A stretch of DNA of 64,000 nt from Tuctoria greenei (GCA_036927565.1 JAYESD010000001.1:7006001-7070000); one strand, 5' to 3'. Shown: positions 9,070 through 20,355, counted from the stretch's first letter. The notes: a model not told the origin generated them from the letters alone. Numbers and translations: made by a program.

Positions 9070-12000
9070 ACTTTCTCGCAAACCTCATAGTATTGGACTC
9101 CCAAGGAATAGACATAATACTTGGAATGGACTGGCTGAGCAAGTATAATGGAGTCATTCAATGCGCCGAGAGGATTGTGCAGTTGACAAGTGAACATGGT
9201 ACACGCATTGAAGTTGAAGCAGCCCAACCTGCAAGAGGAAAAGCGATGCTGAATCACGTGGAAGAAGTGACATTGGAAAGCATTCCGATCGTTCGCGAGT
9301 ACCCAGACGTGTTTCCAGATGAGTTGCCAGGTATGCCACCTGATCGTGACATAGAATTCGCCATTGAGTTGATACCCGGAACTGCACCTATAGCTAAGAG
9401 GCCGTATAGGATGCCTCCTAAGGAATTAGCAGAGCTCAAGAAGCAAATTCAAGAGCAGCTAGAGAAGGGTTTTATACGCCCAAGTTCATCCCCGTGGGGA
9501 GCCTCAGTGCTCTTCGTAGATAAGAAGGATGGAACCCAGAGGATGTGTGTGGACTATAGGTCTCTCAATGAAGTGACAATTAAGAACAAGTACTCACTGC
9601 CCCGTATTGAGGATTTGTTCGACCAAATGAAGGGTGCCTGTATCTTCTCCAAAATCGACTTGCGGTCAGGATACTTTCAAATGAAGATTAGACCATCAGA
9701 TATACCCAAGACAGCATTTCGGACACGATATGGATCTTATGAGTACACCGTCATGTCATTTGGATTAACGAACGCGCCAGCGTACTTTATGTATCTCATG
9801 AATAAGGTCTTCATGGAATATCTGGATAAGTTCGTTGTAGTGTTCATCGATGATATTATGATCTACTCGAAGGACGAGAAGGAACATGAGGAACACTTGA
9901 GGCTTACGCTGCAAAAATTGAGGGAGCATCAATTGTATGCCAAGTTCAGTAAATGTCAATTTTGGTTACGAGAAGTTTCTTTCTTAGGCCATATTATCTC
10001 TGGAGGAGGAGTATCAGTTGATCCAGGGAAGGTGAGAGATGTGCTTAAGTGGGAACCGCCACAGAATGTCAAGGAGATTTGAAGTTTCCTTGGAATGGCT
10101 GGATATTACCGTCGATTCATAAAGGATTTTTCCAAGACAGCCAAGCCTATGACCGAATTACTCATGAAGGGAAAGGCATTCCGATGGACTCAAGCTTGTC
10201 AGGATAGCTTTGAAGAGTTAAAGAAAAGATTGACAACTGCCCCAGTGTTAGTATTACCGGACGTGAGCAAGAGTTTTGATATATACTGTGATGCATCAAG
10301 ACAAGGATTAGGATGTGTGCTCATGCAAGAAGGCCAAGTGGTAGCTTATGCATCGAGGCAACTAAAGAAACATGAGTTGAATTATCCTACACACGACCTT
10401 GAACTCGCAGCCGTGGTACACGCCTTGAAGATATGGAGACACTATGTTTTTGGTCACCGATGTGAGATTTATACGGACCACAAAAGTCTCAAGTACATAT
10501 TTACGCAAACGGATCTGAACCTGAGGCAACGCCGATGGTTGGAGCTCATCAAGGATTACGACGTGGGAATCAACTATCACCCAGGGAAGGCCAACGTAGT
10601 GGCCGACGCCTTGAGCCGCAAAGGAGTAAGTCATCAACTCACAGTTCAAGAACTGCCACCCGAGTTATGTAAGGAGTCTGAACGGTTGAACCTTGGATTC
10701 ATAAATGAGATGGGGACGATGGAAGTCAACCCAACATTAGAGCAGGAAATACGGGAAGGACAGACGAAGGACAAGGAAATACAAGAAATCAAGGAAAGGA
10801 CCCAAGAAGGAAAGGAATTCAGATTTGATGAGGACGAACAAGGTACCTTATGGCTTGGAAATAGGATTGTGGTACCTAATGTCAGGCATATTCGAGAAAC
10901 AATATTGAAGGAAGCACATGACTCGCCTTACTCAATTCATCCTGGCTGTACGAAGATGTACAAGGACTTAAAGACATGTTATTGGTGGGCCAGCATGAAA
11001 AAGGACATAGCTGAATATGTTGCACTTTGTGATGTGTGCCAACGAGTTAAAGCTGAACATCAAAGGCCAGCTGGATTGTTACAACCATTGAAGATCCCGG
11101 AGTGGAAGTGGGAAGAGATTGGTATGGACTTTATAGTTGGATTACCGCGAACTCAGTCTGGCTATGATTCAATATGGGTTATTGTGGATCGATTGACAAA
11201 GTCAGCTCATTTCATCCCTGTCAAGACCACATATACCACCGCGAAGCTAGAAGAATTGTATATGGAACATATTGTGTGCCGACATGGAGTTCCAAAGAAG
11301 ATAGTCTCGGATAGAGGTTCTCAATTCACCTCCAGATTTTGGCAGAAATTGCATGAAGCAATGGGAACAAGGCTGAACTTTAGTTCGGCGTATCACCCTC
11401 AGACAGATGGACAAACCGAGAGGACCAACCAAATTTTGGAAGACATGTTGAGAGCATGTGCTTTAAAGCATAGGAAAAGTTGGGATAAAAGTTTGTCGTA
11501 TGCTGAATTCTCGTACAACAATAGTTACCAAGCAAGTTTGAAAACGTCACCCTATGAAGCATTATACGGAAGGAAATGTAGGACTCCCTTGTTTTGGAAT
11601 GAAACCGGAGAGAATCAGGTGTTTGGTCCAGACGTGTTACAAGAAGCTGAAAGGCAAGTCCAAATAATACGGGAAAACTTAAAGGCTGCCCAGTCTCGAC
11701 AGAAAGGTTATGCTGATAATAGGCGAAGGAGTTTGACTTTTGAAGTTGGAGATTTTGTATACCTCAAAGTGTCACCTATCAGAGGTCAGCGACGGTTTAA
11801 CATCAAAGGAAAACTGGCACCGCGTTACATCGGACCATTTAAGATTCTGGACAAGCGAGGAGAGGTAGCTTATCGACTTGAGCTGCCGACGTATCTCTCC
11901 GATGTACACGACGTATTTCACGTCTCTCAACTCAAGAAGTGTCTCAGGGTACCGGAAGAACAAGTGCCGATGGACGAGTTAGAACTTCAAGAGGATTTGT

Positions 12001-12193
12001 CTTATGTCGAGCAACCTATCAAAATTTTGGATATGAAAGAAAGAGTCACGAGAAATAAGAGGATCCGTTGGTGCAAAGTGCAATGGAAACACCATACGGA
12101 AGCCGAAGCTACATGGGAACGTGAAGAAGACCTGAAGGCAGAATTCCCTCATCTTTTCTCCACGCTGTCGAATCTCGAGGGCGAGATTCACTT

Positions 12194-12208
12194 TAAGGGG
12201 GGTAGGTT
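12194..12208 (+). other. E2 polypurine tract
   Basis: TAAGGGGGGTAGGTT abuts the 3' LTR and primes plus-strand synthesis. It is also coding (FKGGRF) because the polyprotein runs through it. Confidence 0.88.
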
Positions 12209-15011
12209 TGTAACACCCTCAATTTTCGCATTATGCATTGCATACATGGTCATGTATTAAACACTAGTAGAATAAAAGAAAAATAATAAAACATATACAT
12301 ATACAAATATGTGTAGCAAAAGAAGAAATAGAAAATAATAATAGCCCAAAACTTGTAATAGGGGATAAGAATAAAAAAACAAAGAATAATATAAATATAT
12401 ATATAATAGTATATATAATACAAAATATAAAAAAAATATATATATAATAGAAAAAAAATAAATATAACATTAATAATGTATATTATAAAAATAATAAATA
12501 ATAAATAATAAACATATAATATTAAAAATATATATATATAATTATATAATAAAGAAAAAAAAAGAAATCACCGCTGGCCAGGCCAAGCCGGCCCAGCCAG
12601 CGGCACCGCCCGCGTGGCCCCCACCCCGGCCGACCGCGCGCCAAGCCGCGCGCCAAGCCGCGCGCTCGCCCCAAGGCGCCCGGGCCCCGCCCCCCTGACC
12701 GCGCTGCGCTGCCAGCGCCGGGCCCCGCCCCCTGACGCGCGCCGCCCGCCTCGCGCAGCCCGCCCGACGGACGCAACGCGCGCACGCGCCGCAGCCGGCC
12801 CCACCGCGCGTGGAATCCCGCCTCCCCGATTCTCCCGCCCCGTCCCGCCTCCTCTCCCGCGCCGTAATGCCCCAAAATTGTTCCCGGATACGAGTTCATC
12901 CCGTAACCGCTTCCGATTTTACCGGTGACGTACCCTAGCTACGCCCCTATAAATAGGACCCAGGCCTAGGCTTTTTTTCCCCACGAACCAGCAGCCGCAG
13001 CAGGGAGGGAAAAGCCGCCAGACCCAGCCGCCGTTTCCAGAGAAGAAAAGGCCGCCGGGAACAGAGAAGCAGAGGCGCCCAGGGAAGAAAAAAAAAGGAG
13101 AAAAAGAAGGGGAAGAAGAGGGAGAAAAAGAGGAGGACACCACCGTTCGCCGGAGATCGTCGCCGACATCGCGCCGCCGTCGTCGTGCCGCCGAAGGACT
13201 GCTGCACCACCTATTTCGTCTTCGCGTCGCATTTATTCCGCGACCGTCACGCCGTCAGATCTACGGTAGGGTCCGTTCCCGATGCGAATTTTTGCGATCA
13301 CATTGAATCTAATAGGCGTAAATTAATTTTAGTCGCACCATAAATTTTATTTCAGCAGCATTAATCCGCCCTAAAACCCCCGTAAACCCTTATGAACACG
13401 TATGAACTAGTCGCATCTAATTAATAAATGACCGTAGTAAATTAATTATTAAATTGTGCATGCATACATGTCATTGCATGTTGATTACTTTGTGTGCATT
13501 ATGTTGAATTGTATATGTTTTCTTGTATGTATGATCACGCGTAGAGGAACGTGCTCAAGAGGTTGCATACGAGGATTTCCAAACCCAAGACTTTGAAGCG
13601 CTTGAGCAACCCCATCCGCCGGAGCAAGGCAAGTGTCCTTGAAGCATATTGATCCTATTTTAAATTAAATGTTTTGTTTGCGAACTTGCATGCTTGTGTC
13701 AAATTGATGGGAACCCTATGGTAGGAAGTTTACTAGTTTTGTTTGACCACCCTTGTCACCTGGAATTATGGTAGAGAGTCGGGAAGGGTTTTTACCTTAT
13801 CGCTTCGCTTAATTAATTGGGATGGTAAACAACACTACACATTTAATTATGCATCAATGATATTCTGGTTAATGTGAACTGGTCAATACGATGGGTGATC
13901 TAAGCAAGCATGGTTATGTGGATGGGTTGGTCGTTATGGTGGTTTGCTTGCCTTAGATCTAAGGACCGGTTCATGCGAGAATATGCCAGGTCAACAGTGC
14001 CACCACAAGGCCAAGTATGGGTGCGGCGTAGCTGAATAATTAGGAGCGCTGCTAGTATTGTATGGACCATTGGATGGCGCGGGGAATGGGAGTCGAGGAG
14101 GACTGCCCTGGGATCCGCATGGCACACGAGGGGACCCGTGGGTGGGAGAATAGAGATTCAAGCCTGCCGGTGAAACCTTAGTGGGGCCGTACATACTAGT
14201 AGTCCCTTTTGAAAGGCTATTTTGTGATCTCTTGGCCACACACCTACGGAAGTGTGAGATGGCACAATGGAGGTTCCTTAGTCATCGAAAGGTGATAAAA
14301 TCACAAACATGTGGGTAAAGTGGTACAACCTCTGCAGAGTGTTTAAAACTATCATGATAGCCGTGCTCCCGGTTATGAGCGCCTGGATGACCTACATGAT
14401 TAGAGTTGGAATTGGGATTTGGGATGGTTATGGTTTGGTAATGGTTATGGTTGGTTTATGGATTATGGTCATGGTTATGAAATTGAGTTATGGTAATTGG
14501 ACATGGAAAATGGTAATGCTAGTAATAATTGGATATTGTTTATATTTTGTTGATATGATGGGATTTATTTCACATAGACATAGTATAATGCTTTTCAAAT
14601 GTTTTACTGTACTTTTCAGCACTTAGCCATTATTATTGTCGTCATTTGAATAAGCCACATGTCATACTTTCCACACTTGTTGAGTACGACATGTACTCAC
14701 CCTTGCAATTCCCCCCCCAACAGCTACTGGAGACAATTGGGAGTACCCTGAGGATCACGTGGAGTACTAGGTTGCGTACCGCCGTCAATTGCCTGTGGAT
14801 TGGAGTCGTATTGCTTAGTTTATTTTCCGCTGCAATTATTTAGAGTTATATTATTCGTGAACTATTGGATTATTGTAATAAAGTACTTATTTATTAGTTA
14901 AGACGTGGTTAAATTCTGTTTATCATTTGTGAATCATTCGTGTATGTGTGATGAACATCCTGGGCACACATATGCGTTACGCTTGGTTCATATTCGGAAC
15001 CGGGTGTCACA
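12209..15011 (+). repeat. E2 3' LTR
   Basis: This 2,803-bp LTR is nearly identical to 3270-6076. Differences include scattered substitutions and a shorter C run near 14711. Its first 50 bases encode the end of the polyprotein. TATA box at 12948-12955. Confidence 0.96.
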
Positions 15012-15016
15012 TGATA
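15012..15016. repeat. E2 target-site duplication, right copy (tgata)
   Basis: It matches 3265-3269. Confidence 0.97.
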
Positions 15017-15100
15017 CCAATTGAAAGTTGCCTAGAGGGGGGGGTGAATAGGCTAATCGACCTGCAAATGACTTAATAAAACGAGATTAAATCACAGGGG

Positions 15101-16372
15101 GCGGACTAGTCCGGTCTTGGGGCGGACTAGTCCGGTCAGCCTGCGTGAAGAACCCTAAAAAGTGTTTCTAGCAAGTTTTAAAGGGATTTTCTTGAGCCTA
15201 CAAGTGAGGATATGTTTAAGACAAGTTTAGAAACTATCAACACAAGAGTGAGTCAAGTTTTAACAAGATTAAGCAATGTGAGGCACAATGACAAGACTAG
15301 CAACCCTAGAACAAAGTATGCAATAAATAAGATGCGAAGAACACGGAGACACAGGATTTTATCCCGAGGTTCGATTCCACACAATAATCTACTCCCCGTT
15401 GAGGAGTCCACAAAGGACCGGGTTCACCAACCCTTCCCTCACCAAGTTTACCGCACGGGCCTAACTTGGTTCTCCACTATCTCAAAGTGTCAATACAAGA
15501 TTCGTTGGGGCTTCTCACAATCTGAGGCTCCCACACCACAAAGATGATCAACAACACAAAACACACTCAACACACAGCTCACAAAGACTCAATGAGTGCA
15601 AGAGATCAAACCGGGAGCACAAGCGCGATGTTCTTCCTCTTCTCCACCTCACTAAACCCTAATCCACACAAGAATTAGTTTTAGAGGGAAAGTTGGCAAG
15701 AAAGAGGCTTAAGAGTGCTCCAAGTTGGCTGTGGCGGCGCTAGGGTTCTTGTCTGTTCAAGTGTTGGTTCAAAAGAACCCAGGGGACCTCTATTTATAGA
15801 GGTCCCAAGCCCATACTGCTGACTTCAGCAGAAGGGCGGACTAGTCCGGCCTCAGGCCCGGACTAGTCCGGCCTAGGGGACCACTGACCCCTCTGACACT
15901 GTCGCACTGCGCGGCAATCGTCACGCTACCCGCCAAAGTTCAAATTCAAACGGTAACTTCCACAACGGACTAGTCCAGCCCTTACCGGACTAGTCTGATC
16001 TCACACAGAACCTTTTGTTCCGTGTGAAAACGGACTAGTCTGGAGACCACGGACTAGTCCGGCCCCAAGGGCGGACTAGTCCGGCCTTTCCAGACTTAGT
16101 CACAAAACCTCTCTGCACTCAGCACCACGGACTAGTCCGACCCAAGGACAGACTAGTCCGATCTCACACAGGACCTTTTGGTCCGCCCCAAAACGGACAA
16201 GTCCGCTCTCTAGGACTTAGTCCCGAAACTTCACTTCAAGGGGTACCCCGGACTAGTCCGGTCCACTACGGACTAGTCCGAAGTCACACAGGACCTTCTG
16301 GTCCGTGTGAAAACGGACTAGTCTGTCCAGGAGCGGACTAGTCCAGCCCTAAGGCGGACTAGTCCGGCCACT
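15101..16372. repeat. dispersed CGGACTAGTCCG palindromes in the copia LTR
   Basis: Perfect or one-mismatch copies occur singly and in pairs, e.g. 15103, 15125, 15838, 15863, 16059, 16075, 16249, 16268 and 16360, often followed by GCC or GTC. A few variants read AAGTCC or AGTCTG. Dense palindromes in LTRs are an established Sirevirus trait; the exact sequence differs from the maize type as I recall it. Confidence 0.85.
15783..15806 (-). promoter_or_regulatory. TATA box of E1 LTR inside a perfect inverted repeat
   Basis: GGGACCTCTAT, a 2-nt loop, then ATAGAGGTCCC. The minus-strand TATA (CTATAAATAG) lies at 15790-15799, at the centre of the 11-bp arms. Confidence 0.75.
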
Positions 16373-16677
16373 CCTGCCAGACTACTCTAACTTCAACTTC
16401 AAATAGGATTTCTACCTCAACCACCACTCTTGAGCTCCTACTTTGATCTCTTTGCACTTTACGCACACACCCTCCTATTTCTACGGCTAGTCTAACTCAA
16501 CAAGCTAGAAACCCTAGTTTCTATGCTTCGAGTCGACTCCGTTTCCTTCCTTTTCTTTTTTGAGGGTTTGCGTCTCCAATCGAGTCCATACCTGTGCTAA
16601 GATCACATGAGCTCATTAGCGACTTAATCGTCGTCATCAATCATCCAAAACCCACGGGGAACCTAGATGCACTTTCA

Positions 16678-19600
16678 GTTTCCTAGATGCGTATTCCAGT
16701 TTTCACCAAATACCAATGTCTAGGGAAGATGAGGAACACACTGCTTTCATAACAGTAGATGGCCTGTATTGTTATGTCTCCATGCCTTATGGACTCAAGA
16801 ATGCTCTCCCCACCTTTGTGCGTGCAATGCATAAGACATTTGGGGACCTCACTAGAAACCTGGTAGAGGTGTATGTTGATGACATCGGGGTAAAAATTAG
16901 AGCCCACACATCCTTATTAGACAACCTGGCCCAGGTCTTCAGCAAGCTGCGCACGACGCGCACAATGTTGAACCCCGACAAGTGCGTCTTTGGGGTTTCT
17001 GCAGGGAAGCTCCTTGGTTTCTTGGTCTCACACCGAGGAATTGAAGCTAACCGAGAGAAGATCAAGGCAATAGAGCTGATGCGGCCACCGGCCCGTATCA
17101 AGGATGTGCAGAAGCTTGCAGGGTGTTTGGCGGCCCTCAGCCGGTTCATCTCAAGACTGGCTGAGCGAGCCCTGCCCTTCTTCAAGATTCTGCAGAAGTC
17201 GGGTCCCTTTGAGTGGACCGAGGAAGCGGAAGCGGCATTCCAGGAGCTCAAGAAGCATTTGACGACGCTACCCATTATGGTGGCGCCAGAACCCGGAGAA
17301 CCGCTCCTGCTATACATCACCGCAATAATGGAGGTGGTCAGCATGGTCTTGGTTGCAGAGCGGCTGGAGCTACTGCCGCAACAAGCACCAGAAGGAGCCC
17401 CAGAGGGGGAGGCTGAGCCTCAGGGGCCAGACCCAGAAGAGAACCCCCCTGCTGTGTGCTCCAGCAACCAAGTCCTCTCCGGGTCCCAGCCCCCGCAGGT
17501 CTGACTAGACCCTGGGAGCCACATTCCCCAGGATGCAGACGCATTGCAAGGAGCCCCGGACCGCCCAGGGAGGGTTCGGACCTCCCAACGGCCAATCTAC
17601 TACATCAGTGAGGTACTCCATGAAGCAAAAACAAGATACTTGGAGGTACACAAACTGTTGTATGCAGTACTCATAGCGTCAAGGAAGCTCCAGCATTACT
17701 TCCAGGCTCACCAGGTTTCAGTGGTGACCTCCTTTCCACTAAAAACCGTGCTCCACAGCCCCAACTCGACTGGCAATATTGCCTTGTGGGCAGCGCAGCT
17801 GGCGGAATATGAGCTGGAGTTCCTACCTCGACATGCAGTCAAGAGCCAAGCACTGGCGGACTTCTTGGTAGAATGGACTCCATCGCCAAGCAACCCAGGG
17901 GGCCCGGACAATAGAGAAATCGTGCCCAAGGCTCCAGTTTTCACTGAAACTCCCTGGACGCTCTACTTCGACGGCTCCTCGCGGAAGCAGGGGGCCGGGG
18001 CCGGGGTCCTGCTCCTCACTCCGACTGGGGAGCAGTTCAAATACATGGTGCGCCTCGACTTGAAGGCGACAAACAACATGGCAGAATACAAAGCCCTCAT
18101 CTTCGGGCTAAAGACTGACCTGACTCTCAATGTCCGTCAGCTTCTGGTTAAAGGTGATTCCCAGCTGATCATCAAGCAAGTCAAAGGGGAGTGCAGCTGC
18201 AATGACCCACAGCTAGCAGCATACTTGCTGCACGTCCGGAAGCTCGAAAAGGACTTCGAAGTCTTGGACTTGTGCCATGTACCCCGAGCCGACAACTCAG
18301 TCGCAGATGACCTGTCAACGAAGGCCTCCACAGGGGCCCCAGTGCCTGAAGGAGTCTTTGCAAGGACGTTACCGCGACCAACCGCCCGAGCAGCCGAATC
18401 GGGCGAAGGGGGCGAGCCCAGCACCTCGAAGCTGGCAGTCCCGGCGGTCCTGCTACCATGGAGCCCGCCAAGGATCGTATGTGCCACCAGGAGCTCCGAG
18501 CTACCGGGCGCCCAAGATCTAGAGGCTCAAGTAAGTCTCGATGCATAGATCTCGGGGGTCCGGGACTACTTGAAAGACAACATCCTTCCCGAAGAACATG
18601 CCCTGTCAGAAAGGATAGTCCGCATGGCTAAGAGGTACACGCTGGTGGAAGGAGATCTCTACTGGCGTGGCGCCAACGACATCCTGTTGCGTTGCATTAC
18701 CCGGGAGGAGGGCTGCAACTTGCTCGCAGAGATCCACAGAGGCGAGTGTGGGAACCACGCATCATCCCGCATGCTGGTCAGTAAAGCCTTTCGACACGGC
18801 TTTTACTGGCCGACAGCACTCCAGGATGCCGCCGAGATGGTCAGGAGATGCAAGGCGTGCCAGTTCCATGCCAAGCAGATCCACACACCAGCTCACACGC
18901 TGCAGATGATCCCTCCCTCATGGCCATTCGCTGTATGGGGGTTGGATATCCTGGGACCCTTTCCCAGAGCCGTCGGAGGATTCCGGCACCTCTACGCTGT
19001 CGTAGACAAGTTCAGCAATTGGCCGGAAGCCGCCCCAGTCGTCACCATCAACAAGCAGTCAGCAGTCAAATTCATCAAGTCGATCGTCTGTCGGTTCGGG
19101 GTCCCGAACAGAATCATCACTGATAACGGGACCCAGTTCACAAGTGCAGCGTTCCAAGAATACTGTGAGGACCATGGGATCCAAGTCTGTTATGCATCTG
19201 TCACTCATCCAGAGAGCAATGGACAGGTCCATAGGGTCAATGCAGAGATCCTCAAGGGCCTCAAGACGCACACATTCTCACACCTTGAGAAGCATGGTGC
19301 GAACTTGGTAGATGAGCTTTCGTGTGCACTGTGGGCTAGCCGGACATCAACCAGCCGGGCCACGGGGGAAACGCCTTTCTTCCTGGTGTACGGGGCAGAG
19401 GCCATCTTCCCCCCAGAAATTACCAGGGGTTCCCCCGGTGTCCGGTTGTACGACGAAGCCGCGCAGGACCAGCTCCGGCGTGAAGACGTGGACCTCGTCG
19501 ACGAGGGACGAGTAAGAGCGACTCTTCGAAATGCACGGTACAGGCAGACGCTCTAGCACTACCACCAGAGTACCATACGGAGTAGGGAGCTAAAGGTAGA

Positions 19601-19844
19601 CGACCTCGTGCTGCGTCGCATACTCTCCCGGGAAGGGGCTAAAAAACTCTCCCCCGGATGGGAGGGCCCCTTCCGGGTTACGGAGGTATGCCGCCCTGGG
19701 TGCGTCCGCGTAGCCACAGAGGATGGAGAGCGACTGCCCAACCCCTGGAACATCGAGCACCTCCGTAAGTTCTACCCCAAGACCAGCGTTAGGACAGTTT
19801 TATTTCATTGTAAAAGGTACATGGTGCCTAGGAACGGTACTTAG
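16678..19844 (+). pseudogene. pol: Tat-lineage pol, 5'-truncated, with three nonsense codons
   Basis: The frame with codons starting at multiples of 3 holds RT from DAYSS...HQIPMS onward, because copia E1 cut off the RT start. YVDDIGV (about 16869) is the RT active-site motif. A first RNase H follows, with a long Pro/Glu-rich insert (about 17360-17560). The second, archaeal-type RNase H (LYFDGSSRKQGAGAG...NNMAEYKAL, about 17955-18330) marks the Tat group. Integrase has the zinc region CGNHASS...CKACQFH and a core with GLDILGP, ITDNGTQFTS and, for the third acid, SNGQVHRVNAE in place of the usual SNGQAERAN; the Glu is changed to His. Stops are TGA 17502-17504, TAG 18546-18548 and TAG 19554-19556. 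It is clearly dead and older than E9. Confidence 0.92.
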
Positions 19845-19887
19845 GGTCACTAAGGCTCCGCGGACGAGGCTCTGAGTGCACATTTCG

Positions 19888-19911
19888 CTTAGCCTGGTCC
19901 AGAATCCTAAG
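19888..19911 (+). other. conserved hairpin, E3 copy 1
   Basis: CTTAG, CCT bulge, GGT, 5-nt loop, ATC, CTAAG. It is flanked by GAGTGCAC on the left and GTGCACTC on the right, which would extend the stem. Confidence 0.65.
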
Positions 19912-20281
19912 TAGGTGCACTCAGCTTCCTTTGTCGCCCGAGCCGGGTCGTTCCCCTTGTAAAACCTGTCCCATCTTATGGGAGACCGCAATGAAAGATT
20001 GTTGTCCTACCCTGTATAGGGTTTCTTATTCAAAAAATTATCTTTAATTTTTTATGATATTGCTATACGTTCGTTGTAGCTCATGATCTATCATAAGCGC
20101 TGTCATTTTTCCCTGCTCTAGCAATAGTGGGATTCTTGCTGTATGGTTGCAGGTGGGGTAGCTTGAGGTACCTACAATGTGCCTGGGGCCTCGGATGTTC
20201 CCATACTCGGGGGTAAGTGTCTCCAGATGGTCTCCCCCGGGAAAAGCTTACGCCGAGAGGGAGGACCAGGGGCACAGCCTG

Positions 20282-20305
20282 CTTAGCCTGGTCATGTACC
20301 CTAAG
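20282..20305 (+). other. conserved hairpin, E3 copy 2
   Basis: CTTAG, CCT bulge, GGT, loop CATGT, ACC, CTAAG. The outer arms are GGGCACAG and CTGTGCGCCC. Confidence 0.65.
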
Positions 20306-20350
20306 CCTGTGCGCCCTGCCTCACCAGCGCTACAGCTGAGTACTGGGGGC

Positions 20351-20355
20351 CAGAT
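20351..20355. repeat. E4 target-site duplication, left copy (cagat)
   Basis: It matches 28321-28325. Confidence 0.96.

Larger units (their letters stand above)
7650..12260 (+). pseudogene. gag-pol: Tekay-type gag-pol polyprotein with one in-frame TGA
   Basis: This single frame of 1,537 codons is interrupted only by TGA at 10080-10082 (codon 811). The sister E6 reads an Arg codon there, in KEIRSFLGMAGYY. Domains run as follows: gag about residues 90-230; CCHC knuckle CYACGEPGHFASQC at about 339; protease LFDSGAS with Asp near 421; RT with FIDD (first Asp at about 734) in place of YVDD; RNase H around YCDASRQG (about 880). Next come the integrase zinc region (HPGC...CDVC, about 1095-1130) and its core with GMDFIVG, SDRGSQFTS and TDGQTERTNQ. 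A chromodomain follows at about 1450-1505 (RIRWCKVQWKHHTEAEATWE). The last 17 or so codons lie in the 3' LTR. Everything but the one stop looks functional. It was either recently killed or depends on readthrough; the former is likelier. Confidence 0.95.
3270..15011 (+). mobile_element. E2: full-length Tekay/Del-type chromovirus with an extra H3-tail ORF
   Basis: The element is 11.7 kb with two LTRs of about 2.8 kb starting TGTAACACCC and ending GTCACA. It has an initiator-Met primer site, an extra ORF (6484-7341), a single-frame gag-pol with a chromodomain, and a polypurine tract. TSD tgata flanks it. I count about a dozen substitutions between the LTRs by eye, so the insertion is fairly young. 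One in-frame TGA at 10080-10082 interrupts pol. It sits inside the primer site of copia E1. Confidence 0.96.
15012..16677 (-). mobile_element. E1: Sirevirus right piece (primer site plus 5' LTR)
   Basis: Continuation of copia E1 after the E2 insertion. The primer site resumes at 15012-15021 and the 5' LTR fills the rest. The right border abuts the RT gene of E3, so E1 inserted into E3. Confidence 0.92.
15022..16677 (-). repeat. E1 5' LTR with palindrome array
   Basis: This LTR is 1,656 bp. On the minus strand it starts TGAAAGTGCATCTAGG and ends CTAGGCAACTTTCA, which are typical Sirevirus LTR ends. It contains about 17 copies or variants of CGGACTAGTCCG between 15101 and 16372. The ORF-like stretch at 15212-15547 has no recognisable domain and I treat it as LTR noise. 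Confidence 0.9.
16678..20355 (+). mobile_element. E3: Tat-lineage Ty3/gypsy element, pol piece and first spacer
   Basis: First visible piece of an old plus-strand Tat element. Its gag and 5' LTR lie beyond the left edge, separated by copia E1. It continues at 28321-29136, 32019-33304 and 43704-46967 after removal of E4, E5 and E6. Confidence 0.9.
19845..20355 (+). other. E3 spacer downstream of pol with two conserved hairpins
   Basis: Noncoding. It holds two 24-nt hairpin motifs (19888-19911 and 20282-20305) that recur in E9. It is split by E4 at 20355. Confidence 0.7.

Noticed and set aside
15101..16372. CRISPR-like array in the copia LTR
   Set aside because: The palindromic units are irregularly spaced, variable and lie inside a plant LTR; there are no uniform spacers.
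16678..20355. The E3 pol region as a separate LTR element with its 3' LTR at 20356
   Set aside because: The LTR at 20356 has its own partner at 25189 and a cagat duplication. E3's LTR must be of the TGTCGGTACC type found at 45927.
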